Part shown: positions 14,553 through 23,135 of the stretch, piece by piece | Layout of the letters: each line of letters opens with the position of its first letter | How positions within the stretch are numbered: position 1 is the first letter of the stretch | Assembly (NCBI GenBank): GCA_902792085.1 | Contig: CADAYE010000029.1 | Span: 1 to 37,850, forward strand | Length of the DNA stretch: 37,850 bases | Direction: 5' to 3' | Origin: an uncultured bacterium | Lineage (GTDB): Bacteria; Cyanobacteriota; Vampirovibrionia; Gastranaerophilales; Gastranaerophilaceae | The notes under the pieces: model-generated | Seen by the model: the letters and a program-made list of their open reading frames with translations, nothing else | Told to the model about the DNA's origin: nothing | Database searches by the model: none | Made by a program: the position numbers and the translations under genes

Positions 14553-15815
14553 ATGCAAAAAGTAAAAACTATTTTAGTTGCAGGAGGATATGGTGGCAAT
14601 AATCTGGGAGATGAAGCACAATGTGCAGAAACATTAAAAATATTAACTAATAGATATCCTAATTGCAGAATAATTAATCTTACTCCTAATATTGAACAAT
14701 CTAAAAAACTACATCCGGAGTTTTTTCATGATTTAGCATCAAGAGTTGCATTATTCAATCAAAATGAGTTTTTTGATTTATTTTCAATAGGTAAATCTAT
14801 TACTAAAATATGGAGAGTTCCTTTCTTTTGGTTTAAAGCAATATTGGTTTTTTTTAATGCGTATCTTGTAAAATTTGAACTTCCGACTTTTTTATTAAAT
14901 GCAAAAGCGGTAAAATATTTAGTTGAACTGAATGATGCCGATTTATTTTATTTTTGTGGTTGTGGATGTTTGACAGGTCATACTTTATCAAGATTATGGG
15001 ATGGTTTTGTATTTTGTAAATTATGTGAAATTTTTGATACTCCGGTTGTTATGAGTGGGCAAACAATTGGTTTATGGCACAATAAATTTAATGAAATTCT
15101 TGCGAAATGGGCATTTAAATCAGTTAAAATTATAACAGTAAGAGATGAGGAATTTTCTCTCAATGATTTGGAAAAAATAGGAATAAAAGGTGAACATTGT
15201 TTTGCAACTCATGATGATGCATTATACTGTGATAAATCCGAATACAAAATAATTAATGATAATAATTATGTTGTAGTGCATTTTCATTATTGGGGTATGA
15301 AAAGAAAACAAAGAGAAATTTATATTGATAAAATAAATAAAATTGTAAATTATATAATTGATAACACGAACTATAATATTGTTTTTATTCCAATGACCCC
15401 GACGGATACGGATTCTTTTGATGATTATTTAAAAAAATATCCTAATGACAGGATAATGGTATATGAATTTAATTTGGATTTCAGAAAAATTCGTCGTGTA
15501 ATAGCGGATTCAAAAATGTGTATAACAATGAAACATCATCCTATTATTTTTGCTATGGGAGAAGATGTTCCGACAATAGGTTTATATTTTTCACATTATT
15601 ATAAACATAAAAATGTTGGTGCACTTTCTCAATATGGATTAGAAAAATTTTCTGTAAATCTTGAAGAAAATGGCTACTATGAGCAATTTATGTTACTTTT
15701 TAATGATATATTGATTAATAAAGAAAAAATTATTAGTACAATAAAATCTAGAAAAAAAATATTAAATGCTCGTAAAGAAAAATTTTTAGAAAATGTTGAT
15801 TTAATTCTTAAATAA
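14553..15815 (+). CDS. Polysaccharide pyruvyl transferase family protein
   Basis: 420 aa from ATG 14553, 7 bp after GAAGGA; an ATG 39 bp upstream has no Shine-Dalgarno. The N-terminal GGYGGNNLGDEAQ is the hallmark of the PS_pyruv_trans family (CsaB/WcaK-like, GT-B type fold). Later blocks are 'VVMSGQTIGLW' and 'CITMKHHPIIFAMGEDVPTIGLYFSHYY', where the MKHH replaces the usual 'R.H...A...G.P'. Members transfer pyruvate from PEP to sugars of cell-wall or exopolysaccharide. No other glycan genes adjoin it. Its low GC relative to flanking genes suggests acquisition; that is an impression, not a computed value. Confidence 0.85.
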   Translation: MQKVKTILVAGGYGGNNLGDEAQCAETLKILTNRYPNCRIINLTPNIEQSKKLHPEFFHDLASRVALFNQNEFFDLFSIGKSITKIWRVPFFWFKAILVFFNAYLVKFELPTFLLNAKAVKYLVELNDADLFYFCGCGCLTGHTLSRLWDGFVFCKLCEIFDTPVVMSGQTIGLWHNKFNEILAKWAFKSVKIITVRDEEFSLNDLEKIGIKGEHCFATHDDALYCDKSEYKIINDNNYVVVHFHYWGMKRKQREIYIDKINKIVNYIIDNTNYNIVFIPMTPTDTDSFDDYLKKYPNDRIMVYEFNLDFRKIRRVIADSKMCITMKHHPIIFAMGEDVPTIGLYFSHYYKHKNVGALSQYGLEKFSVNLEENGYYEQFMLLFNDILINKEKIISTIKSRKKILNARKEKFLENVDLILK

Positions 15816-15899
15816 GGTATAAGATGTATTATTTATTAAAACATCAACATTATAATTTTTTGCTATAGATTTATTCTGCCTGTGCTAAATCGTGTCTTA

Positions 15900-16255
15900 A
15901 ATTTTGACAGTTCAAGGTTTTAGCATTTCGCTTTGTTTATGCTAAAGCATAAACAGTCGCTTCATAAAACCTTTCACCATAATAGTTCCGTTCGCTTATA
16001 TCTTTGTTATAACTCAACGAAAAAGTTTGCTCATATTCCTGCGAAAAGCGTGATATTTTCGCAAACTTTTTGTGGTGTAATTTACCGCTCACTCCACTCT
16101 CGTCAAAATCTGCTACGCCCTCGCAATAAACGGAACCGTTCGCAATTAGCCAAAATATTCATTATTGGCATAATTGCTCACCTTTCGCTAATGCTCATTC
16201 CTCTGCTCGGGCTAAAAAAAAAGTCACAACTTTTTGCGACTTGAACAATAATCTT
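15900..16255. repeat. Hairpin-rich non-coding tract with CCGTTCGC motifs
   Basis: Most of the 560-bp gap between 15815 and 16379. Nested hairpins: AAGGTTTTA (15914-15922) with TAAAACCTT (15965-15973), enclosing GTTTATGC / GCATAAAC (15935-15954); AAAAGTTTGC / GCAAACTTTT (16021-16030, 16061-16070), enclosing GCGAAAA / TTTTCGC. The words CCGTTCGC and CGCTCACTCC recur. The same words, complemented, appear in the units after tmRNA (GCGAAC, GAGTGAGC). Base composition is visibly richer in GC than the flanks. No gene is supported. Confidence 0.65.
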
Positions 16256-16342
16256 GGGAGGAGATTTTGGGATAGTTTGTACATGCATGATATAATAACA
16301 TGTCAAGTTTGTAACATTTCTAAATCAATATTGTAACAAAAA

Positions 16343-16371
16343 TTTACATTTAAAATCTTTTGTGCTATAAT
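16343..16371 (+). promoter_or_regulatory. Promoter of aroQ, probably giving a leaderless mRNA
   Basis: TTTACA (16343-16348), 17-bp spacer and a perfect TATAAT (16366-16371). The expected start point, about 16378, is next to the ATG at 16379, and there is no Shine-Dalgarno. A second candidate (TTGGGA 16267, TATAAT 16291-16296) lies upstream and would give a longer leader. Confidence 0.65.
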
Positions 16372-16378
16372 TACGGGC

Positions 16379-16834
16379 ATGGAGAAGGATTTAAACATAC
16401 TTATCATTAATGGTCCGAACATCAATATGTTAGGAGTTAGAGAACCCGAACAGTACGGCTCAAAATCTTACAAAGATATTGAGATGGAACTTCATGAATA
16501 TTCCTTTGAACTCGGAATAAATATTGAAATTTTTCAAAGCAACTGTGAGGGTGAAATTGTTGACAAAATCCAATATGCACTCGGTAACTTTGACGGTATA
16601 GTTATTAACGCCGGTGCTTACACTCATACAAGTGTTGCTATTCGTGATGCTTTACTTGCAGTAAAAATTCCGACCGTTGAAATTCATATTTCAAATATAT
16701 ACAGACGCGAAGAATTCAGACACGAATCAATGTTTGCCGATGTTTGTGTAGGTCAGATTTGCGGATTTAAAATCGACAGTTATAAACTCGGGTTGCAAGG
16801 GCTTGTTAATTTCTTAACAAGTGCTAATGACTAA
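16379..16834 (+). CDS. aroQ: 3-dehydroquinate dehydratase, type II
   Basis: 151 aa, the normal length for the type II enzyme, which dehydrates 3-dehydroquinate to 3-dehydroshikimate in the shikimate pathway as a cytoplasmic dodecamer. Family blocks in order: INGPNINMLGVREPEQYG (10-27, with catalytic-loop Tyr26), VINAGAYTHTSVAIRDAL (75-92, Asn78), VEIHISNIYRREEFRHES (100-117, catalytic His103). The start is fixed by the MEKDLNILIINGPN opening. It is followed after 22 bp by lemA, an unrelated gene. Translation seems leaderless. Confidence 0.97.
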   Translation: MEKDLNILIINGPNINMLGVREPEQYGSKSYKDIEMELHEYSFELGINIEIFQSNCEGEIVDKIQYALGNFDGIVINAGAYTHTSVAIRDALLAVKIPTVEIHISNIYRREEFRHESMFADVCVGQICGFKIDSYKLGLQGLVNFLTSAND

Positions 16835-16856
16835 TTCCGAATAAGGATAATTAATT

Positions 16857-17405
16857 ATGAATAGTACAATTTTGGCAGTAGTTGCCATAGTTTTGGTTTT
16901 GTTTGTTATAATAATTTATAACAGGCTTGTAACTTTGCGTAATTATGTAAAAGAAGCGTTTTCTACAATGGATGTTTACCTCAAAAAACGCTGGGATTTG
17001 GTGCCAAATCTTATTGAAATTGTTAAAGCATACGCAGAACACGAAAAAAGTTTACTCGAAGATGTGGCAAAACTTCGTTCTGGCAATTATGCCGATATGT
17101 CTGACAATGATAAAATCGACACAAATAAAAAACTCGGCGAAAGTTTATCACAAATTATTGCCGTTGTTGAAAATTACCCTGATTTGAAAGCAAATGAACA
17201 TTACACAAAACTGATGGAAGAATTGACATCCGTTGAAAATGATATTGCTAATTCAAGAAAATATTATAATGGTTGCGTTAGAATTTTAAATAATACGGTT
17301 GAAATATTCCCTACAAGTCTGATTGCGGGGTTATTTGGAATTAAAAGTGCAAAAATGTTTGAAATAACGGAAGGTGAAAGACAAAATATAAAAGCGGAGT
17401 TTTAA
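16857..17405 (+). CDS. lemA: LemA family protein
   Basis: 182 aa. One N-terminal transmembrane segment (about 3-23), then the typical LemA helical domain: 'YNRLVTLRNYVKEAFSTMDVYLKKRWDLVPNLIEIVKAYAEHE', 'LTSVENDIANSRKYYNGCVRILNN' and 'FPTSLIAGLFGI'. LemA proteins are membrane-anchored with an outside helical bundle; the molecular role is not settled. The stop codon abuts the ATG of the DUF2207 gene, a conserved pairing across many bacteria, so the two are co-translated and probably act together at the membrane. Confidence 0.93.
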   Translation: MNSTILAVVAIVLVLFVIIIYNRLVTLRNYVKEAFSTMDVYLKKRWDLVPNLIEIVKAYAEHEKSLLEDVAKLRSGNYADMSDNDKIDTNKKLGESLSQIIAVVENYPDLKANEHYTKLMEELTSVENDIANSRKYYNGCVRILNNTVEIFPTSLIAGLFGIKSAKMFEITEGERQNIKAEF

Positions 17406-19169
17406 ATGAAAAAGTTTTTTGGTTTGATTTTTGGTTTATTAATTTGTATTTTTGTTGCAGTACCTGCATTTGCGGAAAATTTTTATATCACAAATTATGA
17501 TGTAAATATTAATGTTGATAAAGACAAAACGGCGCATGTTACTGAAGAAATTGATGTGAATTTTACGGTTTCTTCTCACGGAATTTACCGAACAATACCT
17601 CTAAAAGGCAACACTATTACAAATATTCGTGTTTATCCTACAAGATTTAGTGAAAGTATTGAAGGTGATTCTCAAAAAATTAAAATAGGAGATCCTGATG
17701 TTTATGTAAATGGTCCTAAACATTATCAAATATCTTATGATTACAATTTTTTAGATAATAAAAACGAATTTTATTTCAATATAATCGGCACACAATGGGG
17801 AACAGAAATCCGAAAAGCAAGTTTTAGTGTAACAATGCCTGAAAAATTTGATTCTTCAAAAGCAGGACTTTCTATAGGCAGAGAGGGAACAAAAGGTTTT
17901 AACGGCGGAGCGCAGTTTTTTGTAAACGAAAATACTCTTTCCGGTTATACAACTCAAACTTTGCCTGCTTATAACGGTATTACTTTAAGAGTTGAAGTGC
18001 CAAAGGGTTATTTTAATCATAAAACAAATTATGTTCCGATGATTGTTATATCAATAATGCTTGCATTAACAGTAGTCAGTTGGTTTATATGGTTTACTTA
18101 CGGAAAAGACAAACCTGTAATTCCGGTTGTAACTTTTTATCCGCCCAAAAATTATAACAGTGCGGAAGTTGAATTGATGTATAAGGGTAAAGCAAGTGAA
18201 AAAAGTCTTGTATCTTTGATTTTTTACCTTGCTAATAAAGGTTATTTGAAAATTTCTGATAGTATGTTTGGCTTTGAAATTGAAAAAGTCAAAGAATATG
18301 ACGGAAATAATCCTGTTGAAAAGGCTTTTATGAATGCGCTAATTCCGGGACAAAAAACTTCTCAAATAGAATTATCCGTTTCAAGAACTTTTTATAAACA
18401 ATGTCAGATTATTATAGATAATATAAACAAAGTAAGAAATAAAATATTTGTAAAAGATTCAATAAGTCCGGGACTGATATTTTTAATGTCATTATGTCTT
18501 TTGGGTATAGGCGCACTGACATTATTTTCATTGTTTAATTTTAATATATTCAGAATAATATCAATGGGTTTTGTAATGTTATTTCCTTTGATTGCAATCT
18601 GTGTATTAATTGCATTTTTTGTATCAAGGAGAAAAAATATTTTTACGGGTATTTTTATTATAATTTGGTCATCCTTTTTTGGCGGAGTGCCATTTTTGGC
18701 ACTTTTACCAAGCATTGTAATAAATTCATCAACAATACCTGCGATATTTACGGGGATAATTGGTCTTGTGGTTTCATCAGTATGTCTTTATCATCTGCCT
18801 CAGAGAAATGATTTCGGTAACAAAATGCTTGGCGAAGTTTTGGGTTTGAAACATTTTATTGAAGTTGCGGAAAAACATCGTCTTGAAAAATTATTAGCGG
18901 AAAATCCGTCTTATGTGTATGATGTTTTGCCTTATGCTTATGTGTTAGATGTTTCTGAAAAGTGGATAAAACAATTTGAAAGTATAATGACACTTCAGCC
19001 GGAATGGTATAGCGGAAATGTATTGAATGTCCATAATTTCAACACATTCGCAAATAATATGAGTTCTGTTTCAATTCCGTCAAGTTCTAATGGTGGGATA
19101 TCATCATCCTCAGGCGGAGGAGGTCACTCCGGCGGCGGAGGTGGCGGCGGGGGCGGAGGCTCCTGGTAA
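17406..19169 (+). CDS. DUF2207 family membrane protein
   Basis: 587 aa. Signal peptide 1-22 (VPAFAENFY), an extracytoplasmic beta-rich DUF2207 domain (about 25-200; 'YDVNINVDKDKTAHVTEEID', 'HGIYRTIPLKG'), a transmembrane segment about 210-230, a cytoplasmic stretch, and further transmembrane pairs at about 350-400 and 415-460. The C-terminus ends in Ser/Gly-rich sequence GGGGHSGGGGGGGGGGSW, a usual ending for this family. It follows lemA without a gap. The run of GGC/GGA codons makes the end of the gene locally GC-rich. The function of the pair is not known. Confidence 0.92.
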   Translation: MKKFFGLIFGLLICIFVAVPAFAENFYITNYDVNINVDKDKTAHVTEEIDVNFTVSSHGIYRTIPLKGNTITNIRVYPTRFSESIEGDSQKIKIGDPDVYVNGPKHYQISYDYNFLDNKNEFYFNIIGTQWGTEIRKASFSVTMPEKFDSSKAGLSIGREGTKGFNGGAQFFVNENTLSGYTTQTLPAYNGITLRVEVPKGYFNHKTNYVPMIVISIMLALTVVSWFIWFTYGKDKPVIPVVTFYPPKNYNSAEVELMYKGKASEKSLVSLIFYLANKGYLKISDSMFGFEIEKVKEYDGNNPVEKAFMNALIPGQKTSQIELSVSRTFYKQCQIIIDNINKVRNKIFVKDSISPGLIFLMSLCLLGIGALTLFSLFNFNIFRIISMGFVMLFPLIAICVLIAFFVSRRKNIFTGIFIIIWSSFFGGVPFLALLPSIVINSSTIPAIFTGIIGLVVSSVCLYHLPQRNDFGNKMLGEVLGLKHFIEVAEKHRLEKLLAENPSYVYDVLPYAYVLDVSEKWIKQFESIMTLQPEWYSGNVLNVHNFNTFANNMSSVSIPSSSNGGISSSSGGGGHSGGGGGGGGGGSW

Positions 19170-19177
19170 AAAGTTTG

Positions 19178-19206
19178 AAAAAGGTACGATATTTCGTACC
19201 TTTTTT
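19178..19206 (+). terminator. Terminator of the lemA-DUF2207 operon
   Basis: Stem AAAAAGGTACGA / TCGTACCTTTTT with a 4-nt loop and a run of six T (19201-19206), 8 bp after the stop codon. Confidence 0.9.
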
Positions 19207-19238
19207 ATTGCTTAAATTCTATCAAAACTTAACCCACA

Positions 19239-19448
19239 TTATTTAAATAAATCAATTATATTTACATTAAGAATAGATGCAATTTGTTCAATTTTATCAA
19301 TAGGAATATTTACTTTATATCTCTCTAATTTAGAAATGTAAGAATTATCACAACCTAATTTAAGCGAGAGTTCTTCTCTTTTTAATCCTGATTTTTCTCT
19401 GTATTTTTTTATATTATCAGATATTATCTTTCTGGCTAATTGACTCAT
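19239..19448 (-). CDS. Small XRE-family HTH regulator
   Basis: 69 aa, essentially only a Cro/C1-type HTH: IKKYREKSGLKREELSLKLG (14-33), CDNSYISKLERYKVNIP (34-50), then KIEQIASILNVNIIDLFK. It diverges from the small gene at 19531. The intergenic region holds a pair of inverted GGAATA-type sites (19460-19496) that could be its operator. Confidence 0.85.
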   Translation of the reverse strand: MSQLARKIISDNIKKYREKSGLKREELSLKLGCDNSYISKLERYKVNIPIDKIEQIASILNVNIIDLFK

Positions 19449-19459
19449 GCCTCAATTAT

Positions 19460-19496
19460 GGAATATCATTCTATTAATTAACAGGAATAATATTCC
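19460..19496. promoter_or_regulatory. Candidate operator: two GGAATAnTATTCC-like sites
   Basis: GGAATATCATTCT (19460-19472) and GGAATAATATTCC (19484-19496) are 24 bp apart start to start. The second is a perfect 6+1+6 palindrome and the first an imperfect version. They lie between the divergent HTH gene and the 19531 gene. Confidence 0.55.
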
Positions 19497-19530
19497 ATTA
19501 TATAAAATAAATTTAATAAGAGGTAAATAT

Positions 19531-19809
19531 ATGGTAGATTATGATATTGATGATTTAATAGACTCTATTTACAATCAAAATGGAAATAAAGATAGTTTGC
19601 CCAATGTAATTTTAGACAATTTAGAAATAGGTTTTTTAAAAGGATTAGCAGATGGGAAAAGTTTCGAGGAAATAAATAGCATTATAAAAAATTTTTCCGA
19701 AACTGAAACTTTTAATACCGTATCAATGAGATTATTAGAAAAACTTGAGGCTTTTACACTTCCTCACGCTATTTTAAAAATTATTAAAATGAAATTAATT
19801 GAATTTTAA
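19531..19809 (+). CDS. Small hypothetical protein
   Basis: 92 aa from ATG 19531, preceded by AAGAGG at the right distance; longer readings from 19447 overlap the operator and lack a Shine-Dalgarno. Acidic, soluble, helical: MVDYDIDDLIDSIYNQNGNK, then a FLKGLADGKSFEEINSIIKN segment. No family recognised. It is probably controlled by the divergent XRE regulator. Confidence 0.65.
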   Translation: MVDYDIDDLIDSIYNQNGNKDSLPNVILDNLEIGFLKGLADGKSFEEINSIIKNFSETETFNTVSMRLLEKLEAFTLPHAILKIIKMKLIEF

Positions 19810-19840
19810 ACATATTCCATGTAACTGTATAGGCGGTAAA

Positions 19841-20083
19841 TTATAACTGTGAAGAAATTTCTGCAACAATACGGAAAATGTCCGCTCCGCCGACACTGAC
19901 TTCCAAAATCAAATGTGAAGCAATAAATACGGTTTCCTGATATGCCATTGTATCAACATCTATTATGTCAAATTCAACATAATCTTCCCCGACATATTTA
20001 ATTTTTCCGTATTCTCCGCCCATTGCCCATTTCATATAAGCATATTGGTTTTCAAACGCCTTTAGTTTATTTATGAGTTTCAT
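19841..20083 (-). CDS. Small hypothetical protein
   Basis: 80 aa, soluble, beta-rich after a short N-terminal helix: MKLINKLKAFENQYAYMKWA, 'GKIKYVGEDYVEFDIIDVDT', 'YQETVFIASHLILEVSVGG'. The middle looks like a small SH3-like or LSm-like barrel that sets 'V-x-F-D-x-I-D' next to a loop; this is only a shape impression. AGGGGTACGA lies before the ATG. It sits downstream of 20141-20782 in the same direction, with a 57-bp gap, so the two may be an operon. Confidence 0.7.
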   Translation of the reverse strand: MKLINKLKAFENQYAYMKWAMGGEYGKIKYVGEDYVEFDIIDVDTMAYQETVFIASHLILEVSVGGADIFRIVAEISSQL

Positions 20084-20140
20084 TCGTACCCCTCTACAAT
20101 AACATCATAATTATTTTTTCTCTCAAGTCAATTTATTAAT

Positions 20141-20782
20141 TTAAGCGGTAAATGTTCTCGGATAGCCTTCTTTGTGATATTCGTTCGGCCCGCAGACATT
20201 TTCAACGACTTTAAGGACAAATTCTCTTGGTGCATCCGTTTGATTGAGTGTAAATTCCTGCCCTGTGAATTTGATTTTAAAAATACATTTTTGAGTTTCA
20301 TCCGGCGGAATAAATAACGACGCAATTTCATTTTCTAAAAGTCTTGTCATTTCTTCTTCATGGTCTTTTACGCCCTGCATAATTTCGTTATAATTTCCCT
20401 TTAGTGCCATAATTCTGTTTGAAGGAATATTTCTGCCATCATCTCTTGAAAGCACCTGAGGCTCAAAATTGCATCGGGTTGTAAAACTTATTGTTTTCCA
20501 CAAAATATTTATTACCGCCACTGATTTAACCGCATCAGACTCAACATAAATATTTTGGGTTGAAACTCCTCTTGATGAAAACGATTGTTTCATATTATCT
20601 GAAACAATATTTAGGCAATCTATCATTCTTGAAAACACTTCATTTGTGTTGACAGTTGCGTGCTGATAATTCAAAAATTGCTTATACATATGGGTTGAAA
20701 GAAGTTCAACTCTGTCTTGTATTACTATATCTTTTTTGGTTGCAGTTTCGGAATTGTCAAAACTTTCAAAATTATTAAGCAA
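20141..20782 (-). CDS. Hypothetical protein
   Basis: 213 aa, soluble, no signal peptide. The N-terminal 70 residues look helical, the middle mixed ('VAVINILWKTISFTTRCNFE'), then a helical 'GVKDHEEEMTRLLENEIASLF' and a beta-like end ('KCIFKIKFTGQEFTLNQT'). AAGGAAA precedes the ATG. No family recognised and no catalytic motif seen. Promoter-like sequence lies in the AT-rich 20790-20860. Confidence 0.65.
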   Translation of the reverse strand: MLNNFESFDNSETATKKDIVIQDRVELLSTHMYKQFLNYQHATVNTNEVFSRMIDCLNIVSDNMKQSFSSRGVSTQNIYVESDAVKSVAVINILWKTISFTTRCNFEPQVLSRDDGRNIPSNRIMALKGNYNEIMQGVKDHEEEMTRLLENEIASLFIPPDETQKCIFKIKFTGQEFTLNQTDAPREFVLKVVENVCGPNEYHKEGYPRTFTA

Positions 20783-20913
20783 TTTTTTATTTCCTTTTTA
20801 TAAGATATTTGTAAACTAAAAACACTCTCTTGTAAAGATTATACATTTTTTTTAAATAAAAATAAATACTTAAATGGGGTTATTTACAAATTTTATTATT
20901 TGAAATTTGGTAA

Positions 20914-21040
20914 CTATATACAATGTTACAGTAAATATGTCTGTCATTGCGAGGAGGAAATGGCTTTCCGACGAAGCAATCCAGTTATTTCATCATTATC
21001 GACGGGCTCGCAATGACATGCTACTGTAAAATAGTATATA
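20914..21040. repeat. Imperfect palindromic repeat of the GTCATTGCGAGG type (MITE-like)
   Basis: Arms TGTCATTGCGAGG (20942-20954) and CTCGCAATGACA (21007-21018), with CGAAGCAATCCAG in the left half. Outer arms TTACAGTA (20926-20933) / TACTGTAA (21022-21029) extend the palindrome. Sequences with this opening are widespread short dispersed repeats in many bacterial phyla. It lies in the 420-bp gap 20783-21203; the rest of the gap is AT-rich with promoter-like sequence only. Confidence 0.8.
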
Positions 21041-21203
21041 ATTACCTGAAATTTTATTCGGTATCCTTATAAGAATACATGAAATCGTTAACCTGACCTA
21101 AATTTGTAAAATAATCTCATACATTTGGATTATGACGCACATTAATATATATCATATAATAACTTTGATATAGAATATTCACTCGTATATGAGGGGTAAA
21201 ATA

Positions 21204-22511
21204 ATGAAAAAGAAAATAAGCCTTATACTCACAGCAATAATATTAGCAGGTGTCATACCACAAATTTCTTACGGTTTTGTGAATCCGCTAAAAAACTACG
21301 ATTTATACGCTGATACGCACAATGACAATTCTCCCCGTGATAATGTTATGAGTGAAATGTATTACACCAATAATGCGCAAAATTCACCCACAACAAACAA
21401 ACCACCGCAACAAGTTCCAACAACCGAAGAAGGTGGTGTTGAGGTTAATGTCGAAATTCCGCAAAGAAGAAACGATTATTTAAGAGAATCCTCAAGAAAA
21501 ATTTTCGGTACAGGGACAGGGAATTGGACTAAAAAACCTTATTTTTATGATGCGCCAAATTTAGAAAGTATTAAGAAAAAATATCATCTGAGTAATTTTG
21601 CAGGCTGTATGCAAGAATGTGAAGCCTATGTTCAATCTCATCCTAACGATACATTGGGATATTATTATCTTGCAATGAGTTATGCCAAATGCGGGAAAAA
21701 AGAAGATGCAATTCTTGCATACGAAAGAGTTATAAACCTGAATAACAATCCTATGATAGTAAAATATGCAACAAACGGCAGAAATTGTGTCATTGGTAAT
21801 GAGGACGAGGCAAAATGTTTTCAGAATGTTAATGAGCCTGAATATTTGTACCCATACAGAGATATGGCACAAGATATCGGCTTAACACCTGTTAATCCAG
21901 AGGATTTGATAAACAGAAATCTGACAGAACTTCAACAAAGACTCAATCCGAATACTTCTTTTGTTGAACCCGGTCAGGAAAACCAAAATGGTCAGGAAAA
22001 CAAAAATGGTCAGGAAAATCAGAACAAAATTATTTTGCCGTTCCAAAATCAAGACGATTCTTTAGACAAATTTATCAATGCTCCATACGGCACAGGTTTC
22101 TCTCCGGAACTTGAACAGGAATATAAACAACTGCAACTTAAAAAACTGCAGCAACAAATTAACCGTGATGAAGATAATGCACCGGGTAAATATTTCCAAA
22201 ATATCAGAGATATCAAAAATTTTGACAAAAACAAATCTGAGGGAGAAGAAACAGTAAAACTTGCACTTGCAGACAAAATGGATGTTGAAGATATTTTAAA
22301 AAATCCTGAATATATCCAAAATAAAAAAGAACTTGATGAAATAAAAATGATGTTTGGAGATTATGGCACAAGTGATTCATCATCTGATATAACAACTATG
22401 CTTCCTCAACTTGCAAAAGACGGACAAAATGTTCCCCCTGAAGTTGTTCAAATGATGATGATGCAGACAGTTATGCCAAATATCATTGATACAAATTCTT
22501 CAGGATTTTAA
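21204..22511 (+). CDS. Secreted TPR-like protein
   Basis: 435 aa from ATG 21204, preceded by GAGGGG (21191-21196); an ATG at 21189 overlaps this site. Signal peptide about 1-26 (MKKKISLILTAIILAGVIPQ, cleavage near SYG). A Pro/Thr-rich stretch (about 55-85) precedes a TPR unit at about 115-165 ('FAGCMQECEAYVQSHPNDTL', 'GYYYLAMSYAKCGKKEDAIL'). Then comes a short tandem repeat GQENQN-GQENKN-GQENQN (about 258-275) and a Gln/Asp-rich helical tail. The role may be a periplasmic or surface scaffold. The next TPR-like gene follows after 30 bp. Confidence 0.75.
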   Translation: MKKKISLILTAIILAGVIPQISYGFVNPLKNYDLYADTHNDNSPRDNVMSEMYYTNNAQNSPTTNKPPQQVPTTEEGGVEVNVEIPQRRNDYLRESSRKIFGTGTGNWTKKPYFYDAPNLESIKKKYHLSNFAGCMQECEAYVQSHPNDTLGYYYLAMSYAKCGKKEDAILAYERVINLNNNPMIVKYATNGRNCVIGNEDEAKCFQNVNEPEYLYPYRDMAQDIGLTPVNPEDLINRNLTELQQRLNPNTSFVEPGQENQNGQENKNGQENQNKIILPFQNQDDSLDKFINAPYGTGFSPELEQEYKQLQLKKLQQQINRDEDNAPGKYFQNIRDIKNFDKNKSEGEETVKLALADKMDVEDILKNPEYIQNKKELDEIKMMFGDYGTSDSSSDITTMLPQLAKDGQNVPPEVVQMMMMQTVMPNIIDTNSSGF

Positions 22512-22541
22512 TTTGCATTAAAAGGTTCTTTAAAAAAATAT

Positions 22542-23135
22542 ATGACATCAAAATATCAACAGGTTAAGCAGGATTTTTTATCAGGCAGATTAAAGGGCTG
22601 TCGTGATTATTTTGAAGCTCATAACTATCCGCTTGAAACAGGTTATTGTTACATGGTTCTTGATAATTTTGCAAAAGCGAAAGAACAATTTGAAAAAGCA
22701 AAAGTTGATAATATTCGAGGACATTGGGGTTTAATGCTTTTACAAATGATTGAAGAAAAAATTTCAATGTCTCCTACCTATTTTGAAGTAAGAAATTTTC
22801 TTGAAACTGATTTGGACATATTTATAACCTACCGCAAAGGTGATATTGTTCAACAGATTATAAAATACGCAGATTTTATGGCTTTTTATAATATGGAGTG
22901 TTACAAATTTATAGGGCGTGCGTTTTGGGCTCATAACTTTATGACTCCGGCAATGTTTTTTCTGCAAAAAGCGCAGGATAATTTGTATAAAGATCCTGAA
23001 TTACATTATCTTTTAGCGTATATTAATTACACGAATAAAGATATCAAAAATTGCATCAGAGAAATTGACACCTGTCTTGATATTTTGCCTCAATATGCTC
23101 CTGCTATGATGCTTAAAAAGAAGATTAATATTTAA
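22542..23135 (+). CDS. TPR-like cytoplasmic protein
   Basis: 197 aa without signal peptide. Helical repeats of TPR/Sel1 size: 'YPLETGYCYMVLDNFAKAKEQFEKAKVDN', 'FIGRAFWAHNFMTPAMFFLQKAQDN' and 'ELHYLLAYINYTNKDIKNCIREIDTCLDILP'. It follows the secreted TPR protein by 30 bp and is probably co-transcribed. Its last 11 bp overlap the end of the convergent gene 23125-24006. Probably a protein-protein scaffold. Confidence 0.75.
   Translation: MTSKYQQVKQDFLSGRLKGCRDYFEAHNYPLETGYCYMVLDNFAKAKEQFEKAKVDNIRGHWGLMLLQMIEEKISMSPTYFEVRNFLETDLDIFITYRKGDIVQQIIKYADFMAFYNMECYKFIGRAFWAHNFMTPAMFFLQKAQDNLYKDPELHYLLAYINYTNKDIKNCIREIDTCLDILPQYAPAMMLKKKINI

Noticed and set aside
15933-16244. 103-aa plus-strand reading frame in the hairpin tract
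   Set aside because: No Shine-Dalgarno, low-complexity basic composition, and the region is dominated by nested inverted repeats; a chance frame in non-coding DNA.
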